Source: Sabethes cyaneus
Lineage: Eukaryota; Arthropoda; Insecta; Diptera; Culicidae
DNA length: 64,000 nt
Assembly (NCBI RefSeq): GCF_943734655.1
Contig: NC_071354.1
Coordinates: forward strand, 41,777,744 to 41,841,743
Direction of reading: 5' to 3'
Shown: positions 45,110 to 57,164 of the stretch, one piece after another
Position numbering within the stretch: the first letter of the stretch is position 1
Layout: every line of letters starts with the position of its first letter
Made by a program: the position numbers and the translations under genes
Notes under the pieces: generated by a model
Databases searched by the model: none
Seen by the model: only the letters and a program-made list of their open reading frames with translations
Told to the model about the DNA's origin: nothing

Positions 45110-45600
45110 CCAGAAGATCCAGAAGATCCTCCAGAAGTGCAGCGAATTCCGAGTCCCCACGCACCACCTGTTCATCGATTTCAAAGCCGCATATGATAGC
45201 GTAAGCCGACAAGAGCTATGGAAAACTTTGGACGAAAACGGCTTTCCGGATAAGCTTACTAGACTTGTCATGGTTACGACGGATGGGATTCAGTGCTGTG
45301 TGAGAATCTCGGGTGGATTGTCGGACCAATTCGAATCTCGCAGGGGACTTCGACAAGGTGATGGTCTTTCCTGCCTGCTATCCAATATTGCGCTTGAAGG
45401 TGTTATTAGACGAGCGGCGATCGTCTGCTTTGCTGACGACGTGGATGCTGTCGGCAGAACATTTGATTCCACCGAATCAGTACACCAGACTAAAACGTGA
45501 AGCAGACAAGATTGGATTGAAGCTAAATACGTTTAAAACGAAGTATATGCTGGCGGGCGGGACCGAGCGCGACAGGGCCGAAAGAAAATTAAAGCAAAAG
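45110..45600 (+). pseudogene. RTE-like RT fragment
   Basis: Reads HHLFIDFKAAYDSVSRQELW, LDENGFPDKLTRLVM, RRGLRQGDGLSCLLSNIALE and the catalytic FADD at ~45432. After a deletion and frame change it reads LKREADKIGLKLNTFKTKYM then LAGG to ~45570. It ends where a minus-strand Tc1-like remnant starts. Confidence 0.88.
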
Positions 45601-45609
45601 AAAAGCATT

Positions 45610-46300
45610 TTAATAATTAAATGTGTCCACTTTCGGCTTCCAGGACCTGCTGCAGCCACTTCGGCACGCTCTGTACTAGGTCCTTTAGGTGCTGTAGATC
45701 TAGCTCTTTCCAGGCGTGCTTCAAGGTTCGAAATAGTTATTTATTTTTAATGGTAACACCAGTTTCGTCATCCCTACCATCAAGAAATGCTTACAAATTC
45801 TCAATAGGATGGAGGTCCAGGATTTGTGAAGACCATTCCACCGGTTAGATCCGACAAGACCGTAAGAAAGATTTTGTCTTCTTCCGCTTCGGCTTGTTGT
45901 CCTACTGAAATACAATTTTTCTTCAAAACCCGTTGGATTTAGGAAACCTCCACAAGATTCCCACAAGATGAATCCGTTGAATTTCACGAGGCTTTCCGTT
46001 CCACCCCAAGAAAAACACCCCTAGACATTACATTTTCTCCTCGATGTTTCAGCGTGGCTTGGATGTGGCGTTCCTGATGCTACTCACCCGATCTGCGCCA
46101 CATTTAAATCCACCGCTTTCGGTTAAACAACTCGAATTTAAATACGTCCGACCAGAGAACCGTTTTCCCGATCTCTAGGAGTTCATCAGTATGCTCTTTA
46201 GCAAACTTAAACAAATCATTTGGCTACATTTGGTTTAGGCGGTGACGAACTGATAACTGAATGGTTTCTTGGATCTCGCTGGACGTAAAAAAGTCTTGCA
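45610..46300 (-). pseudogene. Tc1-like transposase remnant
   Basis: Minus strand: FAKEHTDELLEIGKTVLWSD then VFKFELFN (~46200-46120), MWRRSGE, a VMSRGVFFLGW block, FQ*DNKPKRKKTKSFL near 45910, WSSQILDLHPIEN at ~45830-45790, and a C-terminal WKELDLQHLKDLVQSVPKWL, QQVLEAESGH. About 32 residues separate the QDN aspartate and the PIEN glutamate, close to the DD34E spacing of Tc1 elements once indels are allowed. Several stops. It abuts the DD39D element on the opposite strand. Confidence 0.9.
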
Positions 46301-46339
46301 TAAACACCTGGAAAATCCAGAGTGGTCTGGATCAAAGAG

Positions 46340-47260
46340 GCTAAAGTGCTAAAAATGCCAAAAGGAACAGTGTGTTATGTTCTAAGGAGATAAGGAGAAC
46401 CTAGGTGTGGGAAGGCGGCAAAGAACTTTTAAGAAAATCCCGACTAGAGACCGATAGCAGAGGGATAAGATATTGAGATGCATTGAATCCAATCCTACGA
46501 TGCCAACTATCAAACCATGCGGAATATCCTCGCTCGAGAAGGTTATAGGTCTTACAATCCCGGTAAACATCCGAGTCGGTACTTGAAGCAGGAATTGGTA
46601 GCCGAGTAGCGTGCTAGGTGTTTGTACGAGCAAGTTTTGACGAAATCCAATGGATGGTGAATTCTACGTGAAAATGGATTTCAAGCAACTTCCCGGTCAA
46701 AAATTGTGCATTGCAACAAGGCGTGATGTGCCAGGCAAGTATAAGTTCGTGTCTGCTGATTAATTTGTAATGATGGCCAGGATCTGGCAGGGAATATGTA
46801 GTTGTGAACTGCAGAATGAGCCTTTCATTACTTCGCCAACAGTGACTTCAAGTTTGTACAGGGAAGAATGTTTGTAGAAACGGATTTTGTCGCTCATTCG
46901 TAAACATAAGGTAACGTTATATTCTGGCCCGATTTAGCTAGCTATCACTACTCTAAAGTGGTGCTAAAGTGGTGTGCAGTTAATAACATCGATTTCATGC
47001 CTAAAGAAACGAATTCTTCAAATTGTCCGGAGCTTGGAGTTCGACCCATCGACAAGTTTTGGGCAATTGTCAAACACCGATTTCGGCGAAGCGGGGGGAC
47101 AGTCAACGTTTATATAGTTTGAGAAGAATTTTCCCAACTGCTGCATAGCTGTACTTCCTAGCAACAGCCCGGTGTGATACACCGTTTTGCACATCATGAA
47201 CCACCAACTGTCACCGCAAAGTTGGTGAAACTGGTTTTTTTAGTATTCCATAAGTGAAGC
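46340..47260 (+). pseudogene. IS630-Tc1-mariner transposase, DD39D type
   Basis: The plus strand shows KVLKMPKGTVCYVLRR (helix-turn-helix), REGYRSYNPGKHPSRYLKQE and RARCLYEQVLTKSNG near 46540-46650. It continues DGEFYVKMDFKQLPGQKL from 46651, GKYKFVSAD near 46740 and LYREECL near 46855. The open stretch ~46920-47110 begins FWPDLASYHYSKVVLKW and ends PELGVRPIDKFWAIVKHRF. Between D of WPDL and D of RPIDK lie 39 residues, the third acidic residue being D, so this differs from the DD37E copy at 20.9-23.5 kb. Frameshifts and stops upstream make it inactive. Termini were not resolved. Confidence 0.85.
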
Positions 47261-47349
47261 TTTCAAATAATAATATAAAAAATAAAATATACAAAACTAT
47301 AGGCCCGTTCACATCCTTGCTTCATACTAAATTTTGCATTTATCAACAA

Positions 47350-47690
47350 TGAATTCTCTTGCCAGAGCAAGTTATAAGAATGGTACTGGCTCGAGGTGCG
47401 TAATAAAGCCTCTTGTCCGTGGGCAAATTATAACTTGTTCCACTATCTAGTTCTAGGAACAAGATTCGTGATGCAAAGTAGTAAGGAAAAACACATACGC
47501 TCCTACACATCCTCCCCTAGTGCTGAACACTGGTTTACCGACCAGGCCTCTAGCCGAGGCTAGTTATGAGAACGAAATCGAAGTGCAAGTGAAGACTGTT
47601 GTCCAAGAGCGAACTACAACTAGTCTCCGCACTTCCTAGTCCTAGATAAGGAGATTGGTTGGCAGCGTAGTAAAAAGCATAAAAGGAAAA
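47350..47690. repeat. Diverged tandem duplication
   Basis: Two related stretches, beginning near 47355 and 47560, share TTGTCC..G.GC.AA.TA.AACT.GT, then TAGT.CTAG, GATT.G and AGTAGTAA. The period is about 185-200 bp and heavily diverged. Confidence 0.5.
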
Positions 47691-47904
47691 AACAGGGTAA
47701 AAACATCGACTTTTAAGCACCGACAATAAACTCACTCCATAGAGATACTGCAAAAAGAACGAAGTGTGGAATACAGAAAAAGCGCCTGGACGATATCACA
47801 ATAGATCAAAATTCTGGTGGAATTGATGGTGCTGGGCATACAAAAAAATACTATTTCTAAAATGAAGTTAGATCGACAATTATGGTTAATGAGGTTTGCT
47901 CCTA

Positions 47905-48062
47905 CTTGACCTCGAGGTATGACACCGATGACTGGGACAGATTGTTAGAATAAATAGGATTATAGTTAGCCCTGCAGTTGCCCTGTACATTTACAGTTGG
48001 TTCGAACAAAACTTCAGAAGGTCCAATTCCGAAAACGAAGTGTTGCTCCAGGATTTTATTTG
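47905..48062 (+). mobile_element. tRNA-like SINE, degenerate plus copy
   Basis: TGACCTCGAGGTATGACACC, GACTGGGACAGATTGTTAGA, AATAGGATTATAG, CCTGCAGTTGCCCTGTAC and CCAATTCCGAAAACG parallel the copy at 43.08 kb. An internal deletion removes most of the B-box region. Confidence 0.65.
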
Positions 48063-48239
48063 TAGTGATTCCTAACGGACAATGAACAATGATTGCGGTT
48101 TCAACAGGACGGCGGGACATGCCGAGAAAAACATATTCTCACAAAATAGCCCGTGGTAGTGAAGACTATGGATTTTAACGTGTGTCGAATGTTCTGATAG
48201 TTCTCATTCTAATAGCCGAACAGACTAAGCCCTCGTACA

Positions 48240-49210
48240 AAGTGCACCCTATATCAGAGTGTTCAAAGTTTTCGAAAAACGCGTGCTAAGAACGATCTTC
48301 GGCGGCGTACAAGAGAACGGAGTATGGAGGCGGAGGGTGAACCTTGAACTCGTACAGCTAACAGCTGCATAGCAAACCCAGTATTCAAAGGGTGGCTAAA
48401 GCTGGACGGATACGATGGGCAGGGCAAGTTGCAAGAATGCCGGAGAACTACCCAAAGATGGTGGTCGCTTCAAATCCGGTAGGAACAAGACGACCATGGG
48501 CACAGCGAGCAAGATGGTTAGACCTATAGTCACTATATATATAGAAAATTCTCATAATGCAAGAAACAAAACCATTTTTCTTCATTTGAATGTGTCTACT
48601 CCCTTTGTTAATTCCCCTTGTGTTGTCTTCCAGTCACTAGTAAACCTGTCTTCTTCTCGGTAATCCCCATAAATCGACACAAAGCCTTTTTTTTACGTTT
48701 TTGAACCTCCCCTTTGTAAATGGCCACCGTCTTCCCCCTTTCAGCAAACCAGCTACTTTTACAACTGCCATCGCTTCAAATGCAAAAGAAACGCAACCTC
48801 TTTTACTTATTTGTACCTACCCAGTGATGATTTCCTTCTGTCAAAGAACATGTGTGCCAAGTTTGATAAAGAAACGCCCATCCGTTTTGTAGTTATGGCC
48901 TCCACCCGCCCCCCCTCTGTTAAAGCCACCTCCTTTTGTCAACCCCCCACTGCTGATTCCCTTATGTCAAGGAATATGTGAGCCAAGTTTGGTGGAAACC
49001 GGTCAAGGCGTTCTGGAGTTATGGTGAAACGTACAAACATACCCACGTTCACTTTTATATTTGTAGATAACTATAGTAAGACCAGGTGGAGCGAGAACTG
49101 GCAGACAGTACGCGGTGTCCAAGGAATTGTATAGTGGTAGCCCATAACCGAGTAAATTTCAGGAACTTTGTTCATCAGGCTTGGTTTTAGGATGGCAAGT
49201 CAACTAAGTA
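48240..49210 (+). pseudogene. RTE-like C-terminal region, interrupted by repeat A
   Basis: Reads FEKRVLRTIFGGVQENGVWR, RRVNLELVQLTA, then in another frame the GRIRWAGQVARMPENYPK-like block. These parallel residues 245-300 of the copy at 18.78 kb. The RARWLD codons end at 48524. After a 554-bp insertion the frame continues QVERELA, then LRGVQGNW-like and NFRNFVHQAW words to ~49190. Frame changes inside. Joining across the insertion restores RWLDQVEREL. Confidence 0.82.
48525..49078 (+). mobile_element. Dispersed repeat family A, copy 2, with 5-bp target duplication
   Basis: Bounded by AGACC at 48520-48524 and 49079-49083, inside an RTE-like frame that is restored by its removal. Ends carry CTATAG words (left CTATAGTCACTATATATATA, right GATAACTATAGTA). 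The body is pyrimidine-rich with TTCATTTGAATGTGTC and GTTCTGGAGTTATGG. Non-coding; superfamily not recognised. Confidence 0.85.
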
Positions 49211-49372
49211 AGTAAGAGTGTTCTCATAAGGATACGTAAAATCAATGCTACCAAATTAACGACCTTGAAGGCGAAATCGAAATCAATCAATTTTTGCGCA
49301 GAGCATTAGGAATAGAGGGCAGACCCAAAAGAGATGTGAGCCGACGAAATTCGTCACGTAATCTAAATCCTT

Positions 49373-49480
49373 CCCAAGTAACAATTTGGGTTTCAATACA
49401 CTCTTATGATGGCATTTAAGACCAAAATTGGTCGTGAAAACCGCCATAAGAGTACAATAAAACTCACTTTGTTGCTTGGG
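49373..49480. mobile_element. Hairpin MITE family D, copy 2
   Basis: A 108-bp near-palindrome from CCCAAGTAACAATTTGGGTT to TTTGTTGCTTGGG. The two halves pair over ~50 bp with few mismatches (ACTCTTATG(A)TGGC against GCCATAAGAGT). Confidence 0.9.
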
Positions 49481-49499
49481 TTGTATTTACAAATGATCG

Positions 49500-50460
49500 T
49501 TATCACTGCATCAGACTAACAAACGACTATCTTCCTATGGTGCGACACAGTCGGCAAAAGTAGCATACTCGAAAAATTTTTAGATCTTCGGCAAAATAAA
49601 GTTTCGAAGATGAAAATAGTTCGATCAGGTTATTGATATAGATTACAAAGATGACAGAACCAAGCACACTGCCTTGTAGTACACCAGACGATATTGCAAT
49701 TAAAGTTTGCGGTCGGACAAGTATAACTAAAATCAATCGAGGAGCTATGAGGGAAAACCGATGTGATTTAGTTTTTCAATAATCAGATTGTATGGTGTAA
49801 TGTCAAACGCTTTCGACTTGCCAAATAGATTCTAGCTCACGTGATATCGCTGTAACACAGCACATACGATTTGAGGTTGTTGAATGATGCCAAACTAACT
49901 CATGTTGGCTGTTAGGGATAATTGATGCAACTGACCTGTATATAGTTGATGGATCAGTTTTTCGAATATCTTACTGAGGCTGCAAAATATGGATATTCCA
50001 CGAGAATAGACCGATTTCTAACTTCCGTAACTTCAGTTCTATAAACACTCGAGTAATAAATTGTTTCCTCAAAGCTGACCGACAAAGGAACCTGATAGTG
50101 AATCGCAAAGAGCAAGCAGCATCTTGTCAACTGAGTTAATTTAAAAGAGTCGATTGACCTACTCCATGTTCAAAAAAATAGAATTCAACGTGTCATAGTT
50201 ACATGAAGAATAGTCAAGTTTGATCTGTTCGACTTGGTCGTCAGATATTGACGCGTCCATCTCGTCCAGTAGTAAAATGATTGATGCGTGGTGGCAGTCG
50301 ACAGGCAACAGTGGAGTGGTCGATGCAACATTCGTGTTGACAATATGACTAATCTGTCTCAAGCCACTGGCAATCAGTAAAGTGTAACAACTCAATTTCA
50401 GCTGAGGCGTTTGAAGGAATATACCCGTTAATATCCACAAACCTCTGACATTCTGATAAT
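49500..50460 (-). pseudogene. Jockey-group non-LTR EN/RT remnant
   Basis: Minus strand. 50440-50159 is an open stretch with ASGLRQISHIVN and TPLLPVDCHHASI, typical of the end of the AP-type endonuclease (the PLxPxDxHH word). The RT then follows with shifts: IIPNSQHELVWHHSTTSNRM near 49950-49890, SGVLQGSVLGSVIFVIYIN near 49690, and LYFAEDLKIF, where the catalytic FADD has become FAED. Distinct from the 33.67 kb family (PQGSVLG rather than AQGSHLG). Stops throughout. Confidence 0.82.
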
Positions 50461-53400
50461 ACGCCGAAGGACCGCGGACGTTTTTTTTGCGCTAAATTGG
50501 ATTGGATGCATTGAGTTTAGCTGACGTTTGGTTTCAGCAATACGGCACTACTTGCCAGACAACAGGCAAAACAATTGAAAGACGAGCTTGGTGAATAATC
50601 ATTCATCACTCGATTTAAACCTGTAAATTGACATCTCTGCCAGCAATTTTTCAAGGCAAGGATTTGATAAAATTTCTCTCGTCTATAGACCAGCAACGCT
50701 TGTGTCGTCAGAAGACAATTATGTGCTGAGCATAATTTAAATGTACAATTGGTGTGCGTAATGTGTAATTTGTATAATCATTAAGTACAAAAACCAAACA
50801 ACAGTAATCAAATAAAATAAATCTATTTTCCTGCTTTACCTCTCGAAGTATCTTTGTTACTTAATCTATTTGTCATAATAACAAAATGTAGTACATCAAG
50901 TGCTGATATTGATTAAAAGGTATAAGTAGGTTTAAATTCCTAATGCTCAGCTCATTTCTATCGATTAAATTTAGCTTTCAAATTTGGCAGTAAATCTGAG
51001 ATTCGCTGTATGTCATTCCATAAATTTGAACAAAACCTTTTTCACCATTCGTATCGGTAGAATGGCGTTTTTTCTCTCTCTCTCGTTTTGATTGTTGTGC
51101 TTATTGCAGGCATGTACATACAATGCAATGCAACTCAGCCTAGCCCCAACTTCATCGTTCGAGGCAGTCGTCGTGGTACCTAGTTGAAGTCCCTCAGCAG
51201 CGAGAGAGAGGGACTACAAACAATTTGAACTCTTCGCCCGGCCGACCGGAAAATGTGCAGTGTTTGTGCAGCGGCTTGCACTCTACTAAGTTCTCTATTG
51301 CTAGGCTGGTATATACCGTCAACATGAGTGTTTCCCTCAGTGTAAAGTTTCACGTAGGATCTAGCAATGTATGGTAAAGCAATGCACTGCACTGGTGTGT
51401 GCCAAATAAATAGTGGCAGTGAGTGGCGAGCGGCGGTTGCAGCACCAGCAGCGGGATGGGGCGGTCAAATCAAGAGGTGCACCTTCTTGATGCCAGTGGA
51501 CCAGAGGCCAGAGCAGAGCAGAGCGGTGTGGCAGCTGGCGCGTCCGCCGGTGTGAAGGAACAAACCAAAGGGGCACTCGGTGCGGTGGGGTAGAACAGCT
51601 CTTTTACCTTTTGTGCCTGTTTGCCTATTCATAGACTGCGGCCGGCCGGCGCGGCGGTCGGGGCCGAAGCGCGATCGTATAGGGAAAAGTTGCAAATCCG
51701 GTCGTCGACTGTTGCTAGGCAGAAGCAATAAGCTGGCACTGAAAGGAAAAATACGGTGGAAAACATCTGATGGTACGGATCGAGCATGACTCGCTCAAAG
51801 GCGCAAAATGTGTGTGAGTGGGAATGTTTATTTCTATAAATTATAGTTAGTTTATTTGAGTTCTCATGGGAAATTTTGGTAAGGCAAGAGAATAATTGAA
51901 TGCAATTCAAAGAGTCAATCACGGTCCGTACACAGTACTTCACCCGCTCTTAATAGGCCCAAACTGGACGCTCCGTCAGCTGATTGCATTGCAGTACGCT
52001 ACACGTGAACCGGGCCAGGCCAGGCCTCTGAAACAATCGATTCAGGCAAAGGCTTAGACTCTCACACATTGGCACGTGTTGAGCTAGATCGAATTCGCAA
52101 TCATCGGACCATCTTCGGTTTCCGCAGGAGGGCATTCGCACTGCGACAAGCCTGCTTCCTTTTCGCTCGATAGGCAAAAACGACTGCCTACCTACTTGTC
52201 AACCGCACACACGGACAAAGAAAAATCAACATCGCAATCCGCTCGATGCTATCGAGTGTTTCCGAAATGATAAACGAACCTCGCAGTGGGACGCCGGTTT
52301 CCAATTTCTCGCAGCCCAAAGCGAAAATCGGACACTTCAATCAACCGGCAAAATGAGCATCAGCTGGAAGTCAATCCGGGCGCAGATACAAATCTCGCTT
52401 GACCTGCTTCTACGCCTGTGGCACACGTTTTCACTTCACAATGTCCGCAGTCCCCATAGGTCGATCCCAGAGTCGTGTCGTTTGGGGCTGGGCCTGGTGT
52501 CAATTGCACATGACGGCGGTGACAGTGCATACATTGTACGCTGCTGCCGTTATAGCCTCTCCAGCGAAGAGGGCTCTAACATCGAAAATGATCTGCGATA
52601 GGCTTAAGCTTAGCCACAGTAGGGTCGACGACTTCACAGAGCAAGTGGTGCGAAAAAATAATATAAAGAGGTAACGTAGAAGAAAACATGCCCCGAGGGC
52701 TTGTGGTACGTGCTAATGACAATACCTTGCACGCTTTCGGATTATGATGGAACTGGCACGGTGGGCCGGCGAAATGATTGTTTGCTAAAAACTATCTTAG
52801 AAATAGATATGGAAATGGTTTCAAACGACTAGCTTTACCATCTTGTAGCCCCTCGTAGTAACCTGGTTCATCAGCTGGCCGGAGGCCATCAGTAGGTGAA
52901 AATGATGAAGCAAATTCAAAGAAGACCCAGTAACAACAGAGAGTGTTATTGCATCACACAGTATCCGGGACACTTTCTACCGGCTGTGGCGACGCTGGTC
53001 GGCCAGTCAGTTCCACCTCTGCTACCACTCCACAGCCTCCGCGTAGCACAAAAACCTCGCCTAACCGCGTAATCAACCAGCGCAACGCACCGGGCCACCA
53101 ACCTACCGGCTCACGAGATGACGAGATGGAGATGAACCCAAAAGCCGGGACGATGCAAGCAGCCTAACCGGGTAGGTAGGTATAAGGCTGAACCGAAGAG
53201 CGCAGCACACCGACTGGGCCGTAAACCAGGCGAATGGAATACAACAACCGGGTAAACAACGGAATCAATTATTCAACTCTTCGCTGTAATTTAGCGAAAA
53301 CTGTTCGCGTTTGGAGAAATGTTGGATAAGAGTCTCTATATATGCTGAACACCGGCGGCGGGGGCAGCCCTAGCCAGCTACTGGGCCGGCTCCAAACAAT

Positions 53401-53859
53401 TTATTCACTGTAGCTCAACGTGAGTTGTGTGAGTGGTCAACTCAAAATATATTGAAGCAATATATTGTTTTTATTTCTTCATTTTAATTCTATGACATTA
53501 AAACACTAGATTGCGTACTGTTACTACATATTTTTAATAAAAATTCTAAACTAAAGTTCGCACGGAAAAACACTCCATCTGACGGTACCAGCAGCGAACA
53601 GCCGCCGTTGGACAGACAGCGTTCACGCGGACACAACAAAAGCCGCTGCTTGCTTGTTTTGCGGGAAGAGAGTTCCCTTTGCTTTGCGCGAAGAAAACGT
53701 GTGGTCATTGAACTGCAATCTCAATGGTCGTAACTCGAAAAGGTGATGGATATGTTTCGTTCAACATTGACAATGCACTCCGAGCCAATGGCGGACAAAA
53801 CCGTTTTTTGATTGTTTAGCAAGCGTTCTTCAGCTGCTTTTCGACTTTTTACGCAAGAC
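50461..53859. other. Unassigned DNA, partly GC-rich
   Basis: 50.46-51.1 kb is AT-rich. 51.1-53.4 kb is GC-balanced to GC-rich with overlapping ORFs up to 104 codons on both strands, none recognisable. GGCCGGCC-type words lie near 51643. Could be a promoter or regulatory region of a gene outside the window, but no exon can be supported. No repeat partner within the window. Confidence 0.4.
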
Positions 53860-54855
53860 TTTTTAAGAATGAGTAAAGTTTATTGAGTAGAAAATGTATT
53901 CTGTCGACTGGTGTCTTTTTGACGTTAATCTTTACTTTTTTGTGCGGCTTTTCAGTTTTTTGCAGAAAAAAAGTAAAAATTTATCTATCACTTTTCGTAG
54001 TTTTGTTTTTTCGTCTTTTATCTTTAATATCTCGTCTGTTATCTTGTTACGTGTGCTGGTGTCTTCTTCTTGTTGTTTTTTTAATGTCTTTTAGTCATTC
54101 TTTTTAACATCTGCCTTTCTAGAATCTTCACATCGTCTTTTTGTTTCTTTTCAGCGATTTGCAGTTGTTCTAGATAGTTTCTGCTTATTGTGTTAGTAGT
54201 TACTGGTTTGTTGTCTTTTTTGTCTCTTCATCGCCTTGTATGAATTAATTTATAGTTTTTTCGTTGTTTTTAATTGTTTTATTTTTTACATTTTGACGTT
54301 TCACTGGTATTTTTTCGGCGTCTTTTCATCAACCTTCCGCTGTTTTTTTCGACTTTCTTTTATCGTCTTTTTGTAATTTTATTGGTGTCTTTACGATGTT
54401 CAGTCACCTCTTTGTTGTATTCATCACATTATCGTTGTTTTTTGACACCTGTTTTTTTGCAATTTCTGCAATTTTTTCTGCGCTTTTTTCTTTTTTTGTT
54501 GTTTTATTTGTTGGCGTATTGGCGTATTTTCGCTGTCGTTTTGTATTATGTTTTTCGTTTTTTCATCGGTTTTTATCATTATTTCAACGTTTTTTCGGTG
54601 CCTTTTCGTAATTTATTTACAATTATTACATTGTTCTTTTTGTTGCCAGGACAGAAGTCTTTTTACCGCCTTTTCAACGTTCTTTAGTTTTGTTTATGTA
54701 GTATATTCGTTTTCTTTTTATCGTCTTTTTGGCGTGTTTTGTCGTTTCTTTTATTTTGTATTTTTATCGCTGCTTTGGCGTCTTTCTATCGTTTTTTCAT
54801 GATTTTTACGTCGTATTTTTGTCGACTTTTTGAGTATTTTCGCAATTTTTTCGCT
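53860..54855. repeat. Pyrimidine-rich strand-biased tract 3
   Basis: The plus strand is dominated by T with C and G in loose units such as TCGTCTTTTTGTC and TTTTTTCGTCGT. It differs in wording from the 57.5-59.3 kb tract, which is C/T-rich. F-rich open frames (for example 54274-54687, 137 codons) are compositional. Confidence 0.85.
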
Positions 54856-54919
54856 AGCGTTGGAAGATTTGGTGAAAATGGATTCGAAATTCTGCTGGTA
54901 ACCCTTGTTAACACACACG

Positions 54920-55080
54920 CAGGATTCCTGCTTTTAGAATCCCGAGGATTCCTGTTTCAAAGTGAAGGGGATTCCTTTACCAAGTTATAGGAATCCTGAG
55001 TCCTGGAGATTCACCTGCTAGATTCTCATACTAGAATTGCAAAATTGCACAACACGATACCAATGCCAGGAATCCCAGAG
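54920..55080. repeat. Cluster of GGATTCCT/AGGAATCC words
   Basis: AGGATTCCTG or its inverse occurs at about 54922, 54948, 54968, 54990 and 55070, in both orientations. Could be short degenerate palindromic repeats. Confidence 0.55.
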
Positions 55081-55299
55081 ATTATTTTTGATCCGCCCGG
55101 GAAGTGAGCTTATCCGCGCGATAAGTCGCTTCAATTAAGAACTTAAATTGAATTGCGGTGTTTGTTTTTACTAATTGCGGCGTTTTTGTTTCTAACTTTT
55201 CGATTTTAACTAAACGATTCTTCCCTTCCGAACAATATAAACAAAAGGTGTGGCACCCGACCTTTTAGAAACATGTTATGGCCTGGTGAAACGAGGTAA

Positions 55300-57090
55300 T
55301 CGTCGCACTTCAAAATTGGCTCTAAAAATCGGGGAGCAAAAAAATTTGTTAAACTTGAGTAAAAATTTTCTGAGTGAAATCAATTATCTGTGGGTTTTAC
55401 AGCCAAAAGAAGTCGAAAAAAGAGTGTACGGAGTGTTAACGCTTCTAGCACGAAAATGTATGTATGTATGTATGGGGATAGCCACCATCACCTCAAGGGT
55501 TTCCCATTGTATGCAAGTAGAATTACTGCAGTATCGAATTTATCTACCCAGTAACTTTCATGTCAATGCTGTTCGTGAAGGACCAAAAGGGGTTGGGTGG
55601 ATCTATAAGCAATGTCGCTTATATGATTCCACGGGAATATAAGACACTCCTTCCAGCATAGACCTCCAGTTTCTAGATACATAACTTCGCCGTGCAAACT
55701 TATCTTGCGTGATGATTTGTGTGCTAGAAGGGCGCGTCAAAATCCTCTCCGACCTTATATGACTTGGGCTGGTTACCACATCCCTCATCCAGTCTTTGAT
55801 TCATTCGATACCCTGATGCTCCCTTCCCTCCCTTTTTATGATGTATATGTAAATGTATTAAATAATGAGTAATATGAATATACATTATATATATAAAGAA
55901 TATCTATTATAGTGGCAATAATTCTTCACTTGTTTATGTATCGCAGTCATATACTAATTAATAAACTATATTTTAAAAGTACATTCAATTGTATAAAATT
56001 GTACACTGTATTATTAACCTAGTCAGCCTCCCGATGGGCCAGCAAAGTCTGCGACTGTGTAAGGTTTAAAACGGACAGCGCACAAGAAAGACATCGCCAC
56101 ACATCAGTCTTCAGCCTAAAAAACAAACAGCCAAACCACTACTTATCTAAGCACTCGTCGGAACGTCCTCTGACCACTCTACATATCAGACCTTACACAT
56201 GGGGAGCATGGTACCCGTACACTATGTACAGACTGTGTGCATGATGGTCTCTTATTCCCACCACTAGCAAGCAAAAACACGAAAAGACGAACGGCGATGA
56301 TACGGTTTATTCGTCGCGCTTTCAACGGCAAGTAGCGCAGCAGCGAAATGCACACACAGAAAGCTCGAAGCTATGTGCTGGCAAAAAAATTAACAAGCCC
56401 CAACTGCTTCACTAACACACATGCACTTTGCATTTGATGCACATTATTATACGAACTGCCGAAACGGAATTTTTCTTGCGCTGAGCACACAGCTGAGCGG
56501 GCAATATCATTGCTCGAATACACAGACATGCATAACCGACAAAGAACAAAGCTGAAATAGCTTGGTTCGGAAACGCACTTTTCATCACAATTAGCTCAAA
56601 ATATCACTCATTCCGATCCGCGGGGTATAAACTCATCGTTAGTCACTCTTGCTTATAGGAATTTCAACTAGAGGCACTCGCGTATATTAAATCAAAGCGA
56701 AAACTACTGATCTTTCGATCCAACGTATCGCGAAAACACACAAGCGTCCGATCTCTCTACTTTCCCATACCGAACTGGTTAACGCTTCTAGCACGAAAAT
56801 GGACAAAAAATGGAAGTACAAATAATGTAGCTTCTGAAAACCGGCAAAATTTTTATTTTTCAATTTTGACCTTATTTTGGTTTTTGCATAGAAAATAGCA
56901 ACGTATATATCAAATGCAAGAATAAATTCGGGTTTCACGATTAAACTTCAAGAAAAAAATTCCTATACATGTTAATTTTTTTTGTGCGTGATTAAAAAAA
57001 TCTCTTTGTTTTTTTTTCGCCCCCCCCCCCCCCCTTCAATTGTCTAGCATCGGAAGGACAAAAACTTCATAAAATATTTGTAATGGCCTT
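55300..57090 (-). mobile_element. Inverted-repeat element family C, copy 3 (interrupted)
   Basis: Inverse of copies 1 and 2. AATTGGCTCTAAAAATCGG near 55315, CTGTGGGTTTTACAGCC near 55388 and GTTAACGCTTCTAGCACG at 55435 precede the break. It then continues after an insert at 56778 to poly-C (57020-57036), GGACAAAAACTTCATAAAAT and ATTTGTAATGGCC (57085). The far terminus is intact and the near one is truncated. Confidence 0.82.
55459..56777. mobile_element. 1319-bp insert flanked by 24-bp perfect direct repeats
   Basis: The 24 bp at 55435-55458 are repeated exactly at 56778-56801, and family C sequence is continuous across them, so one copy is a target duplication. The left edge is (TATG)4 and the right edge ends CCATACCGAACTG. 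A duplication this long fits target-primed retroposition better than a DNA transposon. On that reading the element runs on the minus strand with a (CATA)n tail. It holds CGGGGTATAAACTC near 56620 and no recognised protein. Confidence 0.75.
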
Positions 57091-57164
57091 ATTACTATTA
57101 TTATTAATCTATTATCACAAAATTACTGGCCGCTTAGGTTGAAAATTTCAGCTGTTGAAAACTG

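Noticed and set aside
55603..55788. Jockey-like C-terminal coding remnant within the 1.32-kb insert
   Set aside because: Only vague similarity over a few residues in shifting frames. Not enough to support a call.
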